Shown piece by piece: positions 35,148-45,532 of a stretch of DNA of 64,000 bases; within the stretch, counting starts at the first letter, position 1, and every line of letters begins with the position of its first letter. The notes below the pieces were generated by a model. That model did not search any database and was not told where the DNA came from. It saw nothing but the letters and a program-made list of their open reading frames with translations. Made by a program: the position numbers and the translations under genes. Origin of the DNA: Pseudomonas brassicacearum (GTDB taxonomy: Bacteria > Pseudomonadota > Gammaproteobacteria > Pseudomonadales > Pseudomonadaceae); assembly GCF_000585995.1 (NCBI RefSeq), contig NZ_CP007410.1, positions 6,255,001 through 6,319,000 on the forward strand. The letters run 5' to 3'.

Positions 35148-35735
35148 ATGCGCCCGTCCCACCGCACGACCTTGCTTGCCAGCCTGCTTGTCCTCGCGTG
35201 CGCCGCCGTGTTGTGGTTCGCCTACGACTGGTTCCAGGGGCGTTTTCTGCGCACATTCAGCCAACACACGGCGGTATTTTCCGGCGACCCACTGCGCCTG
35301 CCCGCTGACCTGGCCGGCCCTGGCGCGATCCGCCTGGTGCATTTCTGGGATCCGGCCTGCCCGTGCAACGTCGGCAACCAGCAACACCTGGCCGAGCTGG
35401 TCGATAAATACGGACCACAAGGCGTCGAGTTCTATGCGGTACAAAAGACCGGTAGCCAAGGCCGGTTACCGACCACGTTAAGCAGCCTCAAAGCCCTCCC
35501 GGCGCTCCCCGGTTCAAGCCAGATTCCCGCCAGCCCCGCCGTGGCGATTTGGGACCGCAGCGGCAAATTGGCGTATTTCGGCCCCTACAGCGAAGGCCTG
35601 ACCTGCAATTCGAGCAACAGCTTCATCGAGCCGATTCTCGAAGCGTTGAGCGTTGGCCGGGCGGTGGATGCGACTCATACGCTGGCGGTGGGGTGTTATT
35701 GTCCGTGGGGCGAGGACACATCTGCCAAAGAATAA
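35148..35735 (+). CDS. Membrane-anchored thioredoxin-fold protein (DUF6436-like)
   Basis: A 195-residue protein with one N-terminal membrane helix (LLASLLVLACAAVLWFAYDW) and a periplasmic thioredoxin-like domain. The active-site position reads HFWDPACPCNVGNQ, a CPC rather than CxxC arrangement. A second Cys pair GCYCPW lies near the C-terminus. A thiol role is likely, but which disulfide chemistry it performs is not evident. It is followed by the acylase gene, 101 bases away. Confidence 0.78.
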   Translation: MRPSHRTTLLASLLVLACAAVLWFAYDWFQGRFLRTFSQHTAVFSGDPLRLPADLAGPGAIRLVHFWDPACPCNVGNQQHLAELVDKYGPQGVEFYAVQKTGSQGRLPTTLSSLKALPALPGSSQIPASPAVAIWDRSGKLAYFGPYSEGLTCNSSNSFIEPILEALSVGRAVDATHTLAVGCYCPWGEDTSAKE

Positions 35736-35836
35736 GCAATCCCTCCGAGGGGCGATGCGCAGTAAAGCAGTGGCATGCTAAACAGGGAGTCAACAGCGAG
35801 ACCATGGGACCGCTGTCATCAGAATAAGGAATCACC

Positions 35837-38245
35837 ATGAAACGCACCCTCATCGCCTTCCTGTCATTGGTCGTCACCGCCATCATCGTCGCGGGCGGCT
35901 ACCTCTACAGCAAGCAGCCCACCCGCCAGGGCACGGTACAGCTGCAAGGGCTGCATGGCTCGGTGACCGTGCGCTACGACGAACGCGGTGTGCCGCATAT
36001 CCGCGCCGAGAACGAAACCGACCTGTACCGCGCCCTCGGCTATGTCCATGCCCAGGACCGGCTGTTCCAGATGGAGATCATGCGTCGTCTCGCCCGTGGC
36101 GAACTGGCCGAGGTGCTGGGGCCGAAGCTGCTCGACACCGACAAACTGATGCGCAGCCTGCGCATCCGCGAGCGCGCCGCGACCTATGTGACGGAGCAAG
36201 ACCCACAATCCCCGGCCTGGATCGCGATGCAGGCCTACCTGGACGGCATCAACGCCTACCAGGACAGCCACACCCGGCCGGTGGAGTTCGATGTGCTGGG
36301 CATTCCCAAGCGCCCTTTCACCGCCGAAGACACCGTGAGCATTACCGGCTACATGGCCTACAGCTTCGCCGCGGCCTTTCGTACCGAACCCCTGCTGACC
36401 TACGTGCGTGATCAACTGGGCGCCAACTACCTGGACATCTTCGACCTCGACTGGCAGCCGCAAGGCGTGCTGGCCGATGGTCGCAAGCGCAACCAGCCAC
36501 TGGCCGCCGCCGACTGGAAAGACCTCAACGCCCTCGCCCGCCTGAGCGAACAGGCCCTGGCGGAAAACGGCCTGCCGCAGTTCGAGGGGAGCAACGCCTG
36601 GGCGGTCTCCGGCAACCGCACCCACAGCGGCAAGCCGTTGCTGGCGGGCGACCCGCATATCCGTTTTTCCACGCCATCGGTGTGGTACGAGGCGCACCTG
36701 TCCGCGCCGGGTTTCGAGCTCTACGGGCACTACCAGGCGCTGCTGCCCTTCGCAACGCTGGGCATGAACAAGGATTTCGGCTGGAGCATCACCATGTTCC
36801 AGAACGACGACCTGGACCTGATTGCAGAAAAGACCAACCCGGACAATCCCGAGCAGGTCTGGTATCGCGGCCAATGGGTGGACATGACCCGCAGCGAACA
36901 GCAGATCGCGGTCAAGGGCCAGGCGCCGGTGACGCTGGTGCTGCGCCAGTCGCCCCACGGCCCGATCGTCAACGATGCCCTCGGTGCGAACGCCGGCAAG
37001 ACGCCGATCGCCATGTGGTGGGGGTTCCTGGAAAGCCGCAACCCGATCCTCGAGGCCTTCTACCAGCTCAACCGCGCCGACACCCTGGCCAAGGCCCGTG
37101 GCGCCTCGGCCAAGATCCACGCGCCGGGGCTGAATGTCGTATGGGCCAATGCCAAGGGCGATATCGGCTGGTGGGCCGCCGCGCAACTGCCCAAGCGGCC
37201 AACCGGCGTGAAACCGGGGTTCATCCTCGATGGCAGCAGCCCGGAAGCGGAAAAGGAAGGTTTCTACCCGTTCAGCGACAATCCCCAGGAAGAAAACCCG
37301 GGGCGGGGCTACATCGTCTCAGCCAACTTCCAGCCGGTGCCGGCCAGCGGCATCGAGATCCCGGGCTACTACAACCCCGCCGACCGCGGCCAGCAACTCA
37401 ATCTCCAGCTCAGCGACAAGCAAGCGAAATGGGATCTCCAAACCACCCAGAAGCTGCAACTGGGCACGACCACCGCCTACGGCCCGCGCCTGCTCGCGCC
37501 TTTGTTGCCGGTGTTGCGCGAAGTGGTCAGCGATCCGCAGGAACGCAAATGGGTGGAGCAACTGGGCCAATGGCAGGGCGATTACCCGCTGGATTCCATC
37601 AGTGCCACGCTGTTCAATCAATTCCTGTTCAACCTGGCCGACGCCGCCCTGCACGATGAACTGGGCAATGGGTTCTTCGAGACCGCGCTGTCGACCCGGG
37701 TGATCGACGCGGCCCTGCCACGCCTGGCGGCCTCGAAGGATTCACCGTGGTGGGATGACCGCACGACGCTGGGCGTGGAAACCCGTGCCGACACGGTGAA
37801 CATCGCCTGGAAGAAAAGCCTGGCGCACCTGCGGGCCACCCTGGGCGACGATGCCACGCAATGGCAATGGGGCAAGGCCCACACCCTGACCCATGGTCAT
37901 CCGCTGGGCCAGCAAAAGCCGCTGGACCGGATCTTCAACGTCGGTCCGTTTGCGGCCCCCGGCACCCATGAAGTGCCCAACAACCTCTCGGCCAAAATCG
38001 GTCCGGCTCCTTGGCCGGTGACTTATGGTCCTTCCACCCGACGCATCATCGACTTCGCCGATCCGGCCCACAGCGTCACCATCAATCCGGTCGGCCAGAG
38101 CGGCGTGCCGTTCGACAAGCATTACGAGGATCAGGCCGAGGCGTATATCGAGGGGGTCTATCACCAGGCGCACCTGGCCGAGGAAGAAGTGGTGGCCAAT
38201 ACCCGCGCGACCCTGAAACTGTTACCGGCGAGGAGCTCGCCCTGA
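35837..38245 (+). CDS. hacB: Penicillin-acylase-family Ntn hydrolase, probable acyl-homoserine-lactone acylase HacB
   Basis: An 802-residue precursor with an N-terminal membrane/signal segment (TLIAFLSLVVTAIIVAGGYL). The self-cleavage site is between G251 and S252 in FEGSNAWAVSGNRT; S252 becomes the N-terminal nucleophile of the beta chain. The alpha-chain block AENETDLYRALGYVHAQDRL is typical. Downstream HTLTHGHPLGQQKPLDRIF and FDKHYEDQAEAY are conserved in this family. Length and position near the spu polyamine genes match PA0305 (HacB), which hydrolyses long-chain AHLs. Substrate range here is inferred. A role in quorum quenching or in lipid amide breakdown is possible. Confidence 0.85.
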   Translation: MKRTLIAFLSLVVTAIIVAGGYLYSKQPTRQGTVQLQGLHGSVTVRYDERGVPHIRAENETDLYRALGYVHAQDRLFQMEIMRRLARGELAEVLGPKLLDTDKLMRSLRIRERAATYVTEQDPQSPAWIAMQAYLDGINAYQDSHTRPVEFDVLGIPKRPFTAEDTVSITGYMAYSFAAAFRTEPLLTYVRDQLGANYLDIFDLDWQPQGVLADGRKRNQPLAAADWKDLNALARLSEQALAENGLPQFEGSNAWAVSGNRTHSGKPLLAGDPHIRFSTPSVWYEAHLSAPGFELYGHYQALLPFATLGMNKDFGWSITMFQNDDLDLIAEKTNPDNPEQVWYRGQWVDMTRSEQQIAVKGQAPVTLVLRQSPHGPIVNDALGANAGKTPIAMWWGFLESRNPILEAFYQLNRADTLAKARGASAKIHAPGLNVVWANAKGDIGWWAAAQLPKRPTGVKPGFILDGSSPEAEKEGFYPFSDNPQEENPGRGYIVSANFQPVPASGIEIPGYYNPADRGQQLNLQLSDKQAKWDLQTTQKLQLGTTTAYGPRLLAPLLPVLREVVSDPQERKWVEQLGQWQGDYPLDSISATLFNQFLFNLADAALHDELGNGFFETALSTRVIDAALPRLAASKDSPWWDDRTTLGVETRADTVNIAWKKSLAHLRATLGDDATQWQWGKAHTLTHGHPLGQQKPLDRIFNVGPFAAPGTHEVPNNLSAKIGPAPWPVTYGPSTRRIIDFADPAHSVTINPVGQSGVPFDKHYEDQAEAYIEGVYHQAHLAEEEVVANTRATLKLLPARSSP

Positions 38246-38347
38246 TTCTGGCGGGGGTAATTTTTCATCACCAACAGGCTCAATCGTCATTGATGGTCAA
38301 GACTACAAGGGTTCAACCCCCCGTCCCCCCTCACAGGAGTCAATGCA

Positions 38348-38689
38348 ATGTTCAATAACTGGTCCGAACTGCTGCCCACCATCAAAAGTGCCTTTGGCGC
38401 CCTGGGCAAGAGCAACCCGAAAATGGTCAAGGCCTACATGGCCCTGGATGAAGCCGCGGCTGAAAACGACGTGTTAGATGCCAAGACCCGTGAACTGATC
38501 TCCATCGCCGTGGCCATCACCACTCGTTGCGACGGCTGCATCGGCGTGCACACCGACGCGGCCATCAAGGCTGGCGCCACCCGTGAAGAAATTGCCGCCA
38601 CCCTGGCCACGGCGGTGTCGCTGAATGCCGGCGCGGCGTACATCTACTCCCTGCGAGCCTTGGAGGCCCACGACGCGCTGAAGAAATGA
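38348..38689 (+). CDS. AhpD-like / carboxymuconolactone decarboxylase family protein
   Basis: A 113-residue all-helical protein. The family signature ISIAVAITTRCDGCIGVHTD contains the CxxC redox pair and the nearby histidine typical of AhpD-type alkylhydroperoxidases. The preceding acidic residue in AKTRELISIA fits the proton-relay position. It is probably a small thiol peroxidase or reductase partner. It ends 11 bases before the converging glxA-like gene. Confidence 0.88.
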   Translation: MFNNWSELLPTIKSAFGALGKSNPKMVKAYMALDEAAAENDVLDAKTRELISIAVAITTRCDGCIGVHTDAAIKAGATREEIAATLATAVSLNAGAAYIYSLRALEAHDALKK

Positions 38690-38700
38690 GCGGCTGACAC

Positions 38701-39666
38701 CTACACCAGCGCGCCGAAATTCAGCCTGAATTGCTGCGGCGTCACGCCCAGCCTGCGGCTGAATACGCTGCGCATGTGCTGGGCATCGCGAAAGCCGCAC
38801 TGCCAAGCTACAGTCTTGAGCGGGGCGCGGGTGCTTTCCAGCATCACCCGCGCCGCGTCCACCCGGGCTTGCTCGACGAACTCTGCCGGCGTGATCTTCG
38901 CTTCCCGGGTGAACACCCGGGAGAAATTACGCTGGCTCATGTTCGCCGCATTGGCCAGGTCGGCGATGGTCAGGTCACCGTTCAGGTGCGCCAGTACATG
39001 CGCCTGGACCTGGGCCACGGTGGACGTCGGCTCAGCGTGGGGCACAAGAAAAGGGCTGAACTGCGATTGCCCGCCCGAGCGCTGGGTAAACACCACCAGC
39101 CGCTTGGCGACACTCAGCGCCACGTCCGGCCCATGGTCTTGGGCCAGCAGGAACAAGGACAGGTCGATCCCTGCGCTCACCCCGGCGGAGGTGTAGAGCT
39201 CACGATCCTGCACGTACAAACGATCCGCTTCAACCCGGGTCGAGGGGCACAGCTGCGCCAGCGCCGCGGCGTCGCCCCAATGGGTGGTGACGGTCCGCCC
39301 CGCCAGCAATCCGGCCCGAGCCAGCATGAAAGCGCCATTGCAGATCGAACCAAAGCGCCGCGCTCGCCCGCAGGCGTCCCGCAGCCAGGCATCGAATACC
39401 ACGCCAATGTGCATGAACGGCAACTGCGGCCCGCCTGCCACCAACAGCAGGTCGTAAGCCTGCGAAGCCTCGCTGAAATGCCGATGGGCATTCAGGGACA
39501 AACCGTTGGAACAGAGCATCGCGCCCTGTTCGACCCCGATCACCTCAAGCCGATAGTGATCCTCGGCGGCCAGGAAACGATTGGCTTCGCTGAACACATC
39601 CATGGGCCCGGAAACGTCCAGCGACTGGACACCTGGGAATGCCACGACGGCGACGACTTTCTGCAT
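38701..39666 (-). CDS. GlxA-type AraC-family transcriptional regulator
   Basis: A 321-residue regulator. The N-terminal 190 residues have a DJ-1/PfpI (GATase-1-like) fold (VAVVAFPGVQSLDVSGPMDV; the elbow region FGSICNGAFMLARAG keeps a cysteine). The C-terminal 100 residues form an AraC-type DNA-binding domain with two helix-turn-helix units, LTIADLANAANMSQRNFSRV and FRDAQHMRSVFSRRLGVTP. It is divergent from the HD-domain gene with 188 bases between them, so it may control that gene. The effector is unknown. Confidence 0.92.
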   Translation of the reverse strand: MQKVVAVVAFPGVQSLDVSGPMDVFSEANRFLAAEDHYRLEVIGVEQGAMLCSNGLSLNAHRHFSEASQAYDLLLVAGGPQLPFMHIGVVFDAWLRDACGRARRFGSICNGAFMLARAGLLAGRTVTTHWGDAAALAQLCPSTRVEADRLYVQDRELYTSAGVSAGIDLSLFLLAQDHGPDVALSVAKRLVVFTQRSGGQSQFSPFLVPHAEPTSTVAQVQAHVLAHLNGDLTIADLANAANMSQRNFSRVFTREAKITPAEFVEQARVDAARVMLESTRAPLKTVAWQCGFRDAQHMRSVFSRRLGVTPQQFRLNFGALV

Positions 39667-39854
39667 GGTTCACGCGTGCCTTCGAGTTGAATGACTCCGC
39701 CACCCTAGCCAATCCGTGCCTCGCAAGCCACCCTGGCACGAAACCCAGGCTTATTGGCAAGGATCGCAGCCATGGGAAGATTGTTGCGCGACCTCCCGGC
39801 GAACACACTGAAACCCTCGGCGCCGCACTGGCCCATCGTCAAGAGGAGAGCAGC

Positions 39855-40493
39855 ATGAACAGCATTGCCGGCATCAAAATCCCCGACAGCGCCCTCGCCC
39901 GCGCCACCACCGACTACATCCGCGATATCGAGTCCGACCTGCTGTACCACCACTCTCGCCGGGTGTTTCTGTTCGGCGCCTTGAGTGGCCAGCGTCGGCA
40001 GTTGGCCTACGACCCGGAGTTGCTGTATGTCGGCGCGATGTTCCACGACCTGGGCCTGGTGGAGGGTTACCGCAGCGACGACGAACGTTTTGAAGTGGAC
40101 GGCGCAAACGCCGCCGCGGCATTTCTCAAACCCTACGGGTTGAGCGATGACGATATCGAGCAGGTGTGGCTGTCCATCGCCCTGCACACCACGCCAGGCG
40201 TGCCCAAACACCTGCGCCCCACCGTCGCCCTGGTGACCGCTGGCGTGGAGATGGACGTGCTGGGCATGGATTACGCCGCGTTCCCGGCCGCGCAGCGCGA
40301 CGCCGTGGTGCATGCTCATCCGCGCGGGGAAGGGTTCAAGGAATGCATCATCTGCGCCTTCGCCGACGGCTTGCGGCATCGCCCGCAGACGACCTTCGGC
40401 AATGTGAAGACGGATGTGCTGGTGGATCAGGCGCCGGGGTTCAAGCCGATGAACTTTGTCGAAGTCATCCGTACATCGCCTTGGAATTCGTAA
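39855..40493 (+). CDS. HD-domain hydrolase, cyanamide-hydratase-like
   Basis: A 212-residue metal-dependent HD protein. Metal residues are seen in YHHSRRVFLFGAL (H...), the HD pair in GAMFHDLGLVEGY, and a later histidine in IALHTTPGVPKHL. The arrangement resembles fungal/bacterial cyanamide hydratase-like HD proteins. The start has AAGAGGAGAG just upstream. It is divergent from the GlxA regulator. The substrate is not known; hydration of a nitrile or hydrolysis of a nucleotide are both possible. Confidence 0.85.
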   Translation: MNSIAGIKIPDSALARATTDYIRDIESDLLYHHSRRVFLFGALSGQRRQLAYDPELLYVGAMFHDLGLVEGYRSDDERFEVDGANAAAAFLKPYGLSDDDIEQVWLSIALHTTPGVPKHLRPTVALVTAGVEMDVLGMDYAAFPAAQRDAVVHAHPRGEGFKECIICAFADGLRHRPQTTFGNVKTDVLVDQAPGFKPMNFVEVIRTSPWNS

Positions 40494-40517
40494 GCCGCCC
40501 ACTTCTGCATTGACTGC

Positions 40518-41219
40518 CACACCGCTTTCGCGGGCAAGCCCGCTCCCACATTGGATTTGCGGCTGTCTACAGTTTTGTGAGTAACCCAAAAGCCTGTGGG
40601 AGCGAGCTTGCTCGCGAAGGCGGAGTGACATTCAACATTTTCGTCGACTTCACACCGCTATCGCGAGCAAGCCCGCTCCCACATTGGATTTGCGGCTGTT
40701 TACAGCTTTGTGAGTAACCCAAAAACCTGTGGGAGCGAGCTTGCTCGCGATGACGGACTGACATTCAACATTTTCGTCGACTGTCTCACCGCTATCGCGG
40801 GCAAGCCCGCTCCCACATTGGATTTGCGGCTGTCTACAGTTTTGTAAGTAACCCAAAGACCTGTGGGAGCGAGCTTGCTCGCGATGACGGACTGACATTC
40901 AACATTTTCGTCGACTTCACACCGCTATCGCGAGCAAGCCCGCTCCCACATTGGATTTGCGGCTGTCTACAGTTTTGTGAGTAACCCAAAAACCTGTGGG
41001 AGCGAGCTTGCTCGCGATGACGGACTGACATTCAACATTTTCGTCGACTCCACACCGCTTTCGCGGGCAAGCCCGCTCCCACATTGGATTTGCGGCTGTC
41101 TACAGTTTTGTAAGTAACCCAAAAACCTGTGGGAGCGAGCTTGCTCGCGAAGGCGGAGTGACATTCAACATTTTCGTCGACTGTCTCACCGCTATCGCGA
41201 GCAAGCTCGCTCCCACAGG
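40518..41219. repeat. Tandem array of eleven alternating REPs (BIME-2-like)
   Basis: About 700 bp made of a 133-134-bp unit repeated roughly five times. Each unit holds a REP in one orientation (CGCGGGCAAGCCCGCTCCCA), a linker of about 42 bases beginning TTGGATTTGCGGCTGTCTAC, a REP in the other orientation (TGTGGGAGCGAGCTTGCTCG) and a shorter linker, ACATTCAACATTTTCGTCGAC. The shorter linker recurs at 40631, 40764, 40898, 41031 and 41164. Linkers are almost identical between units, so the array grew recently by unit duplication. It lies between the HD gene and the 3' end of spuH. No protein is encoded; short open frames reading SRASSLPQ are REP translations. Confidence 0.95.
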
Positions 41220-41237
41220 TAGGGCTGCGTCGGGTTG

Positions 41238-42125
41238 TTAGACCGGCGCTGCTTGCGTCCGGCGTATCTCCGGTTGTTTCCAGGAGTCCGCGGCGCTTTC
41301 TTCGATGGCTTGCTGGATCGCCCGCTTGCGGTTTTCTTCGGCGCGGCGGCTGAAGTACCAGACCAGGAAGGTCACCAGCGACACGGCCAGCAGGATCAGG
41401 CTCGCCACGGCGTTGATCTCCGGCTTCACGCCCAGGCGCACCGCCGAGAACACTTCCATCGGCAATGTCGTCGAGCCGGGGCCGGAGACGAAGCTCGCCA
41501 GCACCAGGTCGTCCAGGGACAACGCGAACGACATCATGCCCCCCGCCGCCAGCGATGGCGCGATCATCGGGATGGTGATCAGGAAGAACACCTTCCACGG
41601 CCGCGCCCCGAGGTCCATGGCCGCCTCTTCGATGGACAGGTCCAGCTCACGCAAGCGCGCCGAGACCACCACCGCCACATAAGCCGCACAGAACGTGGTG
41701 TGGGCGATCCAGATCGTGACGATGCCACGCTCCTGGGGCCAGCCGATCATCTGCGCCATGGCCACGAACAGCAGCAACAGCGACAGGCCGGTGATCACTT
41801 CCGGCATCACCAACGGCGCGGTGACCAGGCCACCAAACAACGTACGCCCCTTGAAGTGGGTGATGCGGGTCAGCACGAAGGCCGCCAGCGTACCCAAGGC
41901 TACCGCAGCGATCGCCGTGTAGCAGGCGATCTCCAGCGAGCGCACCACCGACCCCATCAGCTGAGTGTTGTCCAGCAGGCCGATATACCACTTGAGCGAC
42001 CAGCCGCCCCACACCGTCACCAGTTTCGAGGCGTTGAACGAATAGATCACCAGGATCAGCATCGGCGCGTAGATAAACAGCAAACCCAGCACCAGCATCA
42101 GGCTTGAAAAACTGAAGCGCTTCAT
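41238..42125 (-). CDS. spuH: Polyamine ABC transporter permease SpuH (PotI-like)
   Basis: A 295-residue inner-membrane permease with about six helices, starting with LMLVLGLLFIYAPMLILVIY. The EAA loop reads EEAAMDLGARPWKVFFLITI, the contact site for the ATPase SpuF. It forms the channel with SpuG. The ATG overlaps the spuG stop (ATGA). It is the last transport gene of the operon; the REP array follows its stop. Confidence 0.95.
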   Translation of the reverse strand: MKRFSFSSLMLVLGLLFIYAPMLILVIYSFNASKLVTVWGGWSLKWYIGLLDNTQLMGSVVRSLEIACYTAIAAVALGTLAAFVLTRITHFKGRTLFGGLVTAPLVMPEVITGLSLLLLFVAMAQMIGWPQERGIVTIWIAHTTFCAAYVAVVVSARLRELDLSIEEAAMDLGARPWKVFFLITIPMIAPSLAAGGMMSFALSLDDLVLASFVSGPGSTTLPMEVFSAVRLGVKPEINAVASLILLAVSLVTFLVWYFSRRAEENRKRAIQQAIEESAADSWKQPEIRRTQAAPV

Positions 42126-43042
42126 TCCTTGCCCTCCATTTCTTTGGCCTGACTGCGGTTGAACAGGATGATGGGCACAATCAGGATCGCCAGCATCACC
42201 ACCGCCAGGGCGGATGCCACCGGCCAGTCACGGTTGTTGAAGAATTCCTGCCACAGCACTTTACCGATCATCAGGGTTTCCGGGCCGCCCAGCAGTTCCG
42301 GGATCACGAACTCGCCCACCACGGGGATGAACACCAGCATGCAGCCGGCGACGATGCCGTTCTTGGACAGCGGCACGGTGATTTTCCAGAAACTGTTGAA
42401 CGTACTCGAACCCAGGTCGGATGCGGCTTCCAGCAGGCTGGCGTCATGCTTCACCAGGTTGGCGTACAGCGGCAGGATCATGAACGGCAGATAGGAGTAA
42501 ACGACCCCGATGTACACCGCCAGGTTAGTGTTGAGGATTTGCAGCGGTTCGCTGATCCAGCCCATGCTCAGCAAAAAGCCGTTGAGCAGGCCGTTGTTGC
42601 TGAGGATGCCCATCCACGCGTAGACGCGGATCAGGATCGCGGTCCAGGTCGGCATCATGATCAGCAGCACCAGCACCGTCTGCATCTCTTTGCGGGCGTT
42701 GGCGATGCCGTAGGCCATCGGATAGCCGATTAACAGGCACAGCACCGTGCTGATCAGGGCCATCTTCAGCGAGCCAAGGTAGGCGGCAATGTACAGCTCG
42801 TCGTCGCTCAGCATCACGTAGTTGGCGAGGTTGAGCAGTACTTGCAGCTTCTGGTCGACGTAGCTGTAGATCTCGGTGTACGGCGGAATGGCCACATCGG
42901 CTTCAGCGAAACTGATCTTCAGGACGATGAAGAACGGCAGCATGAAGAACAGGAACAGCCAGATGAAGGGCACCCCGATGACCAATTGACGGCCACCGGG
43001 CGTTATTCGGTCGAGTCGGCGTTTGAATTTGCGCATGTTCAT
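42122..43042 (-). CDS. spuG: Polyamine ABC transporter permease SpuG (PotH-like)
   Basis: A 306-residue permease with about six helices, including LVIGVPFIWLFLFFMLPFFI near residue 20. Its EAA loop is EAASDLGSSTFNSFWKITVP. The start at 43042 is chosen because it forms an ATGA overlap with the spuF stop; a longer frame adds 11 residues. It pairs with SpuH. Confidence 0.95.
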   Translation of the reverse strand: MNMRKFKRRLDRITPGGRQLVIGVPFIWLFLFFMLPFFIVLKISFAEADVAIPPYTEIYSYVDQKLQVLLNLANYVMLSDDELYIAAYLGSLKMALISTVLCLLIGYPMAYGIANARKEMQTVLVLLIMMPTWTAILIRVYAWMGILSNNGLLNGFLLSMGWISEPLQILNTNLAVYIGVVYSYLPFMILPLYANLVKHDASLLEAASDLGSSTFNSFWKITVPLSKNGIVAGCMLVFIPVVGEFVIPELLGGPETLMIGKVLWQEFFNNRDWPVASALAVVMLAILIVPIILFNRSQAKEMEGKE

Positions 43043-44181
43043 GAGCGAAGTACCACGCCGCTGTCGTCTTCCCACCAGACGAACACCTGATCGCCCCAGG
43101 TCGGGCGCTGGCCACGGCGTTCGGCGTTGGCGACGAAGGACTGCACCACCTTGCCGCTTGGCAGCTCGACGTAGAACACCGAGTGACCGCCCAGGTAGGC
43201 GATGTCATGGACCTTGCCGCTGGACCAGTTGTGGTCGCAGGTCGGTTGTTCGGCGGTGACCAGCAGTTTTTCCGGGCGAATGGCGTAGGTCACGGACTTG
43301 TCCTGCACCGAAGTGCTGATGCCGTGGCCCACGTAGATGTTACGGTCCAGGTCCTTGCAGGTCAGTACCGCGTGGCCTTCGGCGTCTTCCACCACCTCGG
43401 TCTCGAAGATGTTGACGTTGCCGATGAACTCGCAGACCAGCCGGCTGGTCGGGGTTTCGTAGATGTCGATCGGGCTGCCGATCTGGGCGATCCAACCCAG
43501 GTGCATGATCGCGATACGCTCGGCCATGGTCATGGCCTCTTCCTGGTCGTGGGTCACCATGACGCAGGTCACACCAACCCGCTCGATGATCTCGACCAGC
43601 TCAAGCTGCATTTGCGAGCGCAGCTTCTTGTCCAGGGCCCCCATCGGTTCGTCGAGCAGCAACAGCTTTGGCCGCTTGGCCAGGGAACGGGCCAGGGCCA
43701 CGCGCTGGCGCTGGCCGCCAGAGAGCTGGTGCGGCTTGCGCTTGGCGTACTGGCTCATCTGCACCAGCTTGAGCATTTCGGCCACACGGGCGTCGACCTC
43801 GGCTTTCGGGATCTTGTCCTGTTGCAGGCCGAAGGCGATGTTCTGCGCCACGGTCATGTGGGGGAACAAGGCGTAGGACTGGAACATCATGTTGATCGGC
43901 CGCTCATACGGCGGCATGTCGGTGATGTCCACACCGTCGAGGAAAATCCGCCCTTCCGTGGGCCGTTCGAAACCGGCCAGCATGCGCAACAAGGTGGATT
44001 TGCCCGATCCCGAACCGCCGAGCAAGGCAAATATTTCGCCTTTCTTGATTTCCAGGGACACATCGTCCACGGCAATCGTCTCGTCGAATTTTTTTGTAAC
44101 CCGGTCGATTTTGACCAACACCTGTTTGGGTGTCTGGTCGCCCTCGAGGGCTTTCTTATAGGCGCCGGAGGCAACTGCCAT
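43039..44181 (-). CDS. spuF: Polyamine ABC transporter ATPase SpuF (PotG-like)
   Basis: A 380-residue ATPase powering polyamine import. Walker A is GGSGSGKST, the signature is LSGGQRQRVALARSLAKRP, Walker B is LLLLDEPMGALD and the switch His is in VMVTHDQEEAM. The last 120 residues form a TOBE-type regulatory domain with the early GNVNIFETEV block, as in PotA/PotG. It is followed by spuG with a four-base overlap. Confidence 0.96.
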   Translation of the reverse strand: MAVASGAYKKALEGDQTPKQVLVKIDRVTKKFDETIAVDDVSLEIKKGEIFALLGGSGSGKSTLLRMLAGFERPTEGRIFLDGVDITDMPPYERPINMMFQSYALFPHMTVAQNIAFGLQQDKIPKAEVDARVAEMLKLVQMSQYAKRKPHQLSGGQRQRVALARSLAKRPKLLLLDEPMGALDKKLRSQMQLELVEIIERVGVTCVMVTHDQEEAMTMAERIAIMHLGWIAQIGSPIDIYETPTSRLVCEFIGNVNIFETEVVEDAEGHAVLTCKDLDRNIYVGHGISTSVQDKSVTYAIRPEKLLVTAEQPTCDHNWSSGKVHDIAYLGGHSVFYVELPSGKVVQSFVANAERRGQRPTWGDQVFVWWEDDSGVVLRS

Positions 44182-44250
44182 TTACGAAACTCCCACAGAA
44201 TTTACAGTTCGCCTACACGGACGAACCTGGAATAGTTAGAGCGCTTAACG

Positions 44251-45360
<1,110 letters not shown>

Positions 45361-45532
45361 TTAAATAGTTGGGCCCAAGTTGCCCCCGTTACCTGACCGC
45401 GATGGGCCCTGCAACAAAACCGGCGCGCAACTTACCCTCGATAAACCGATCCAGCAAAACTTTTAATTATTTAATTACGCCTGTTGCCGCCGCCGCGATG
45501 ACAGCGGCAACAGGAAGGTGCTTCAAGCCGGC

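Noticed and set aside
40567..41164. Four short minus-strand ORFs with near-identical products (SRASSLPQ, GSGLARDSG)
   Set aside because: They are translations of the REP array and have no ribosome-binding sites.
40518..41219. CRISPR array
   Set aside because: Repeats alternate in orientation, are palindromic REPs, and the linkers are nearly identical rather than unique spacers; no cas genes are present.
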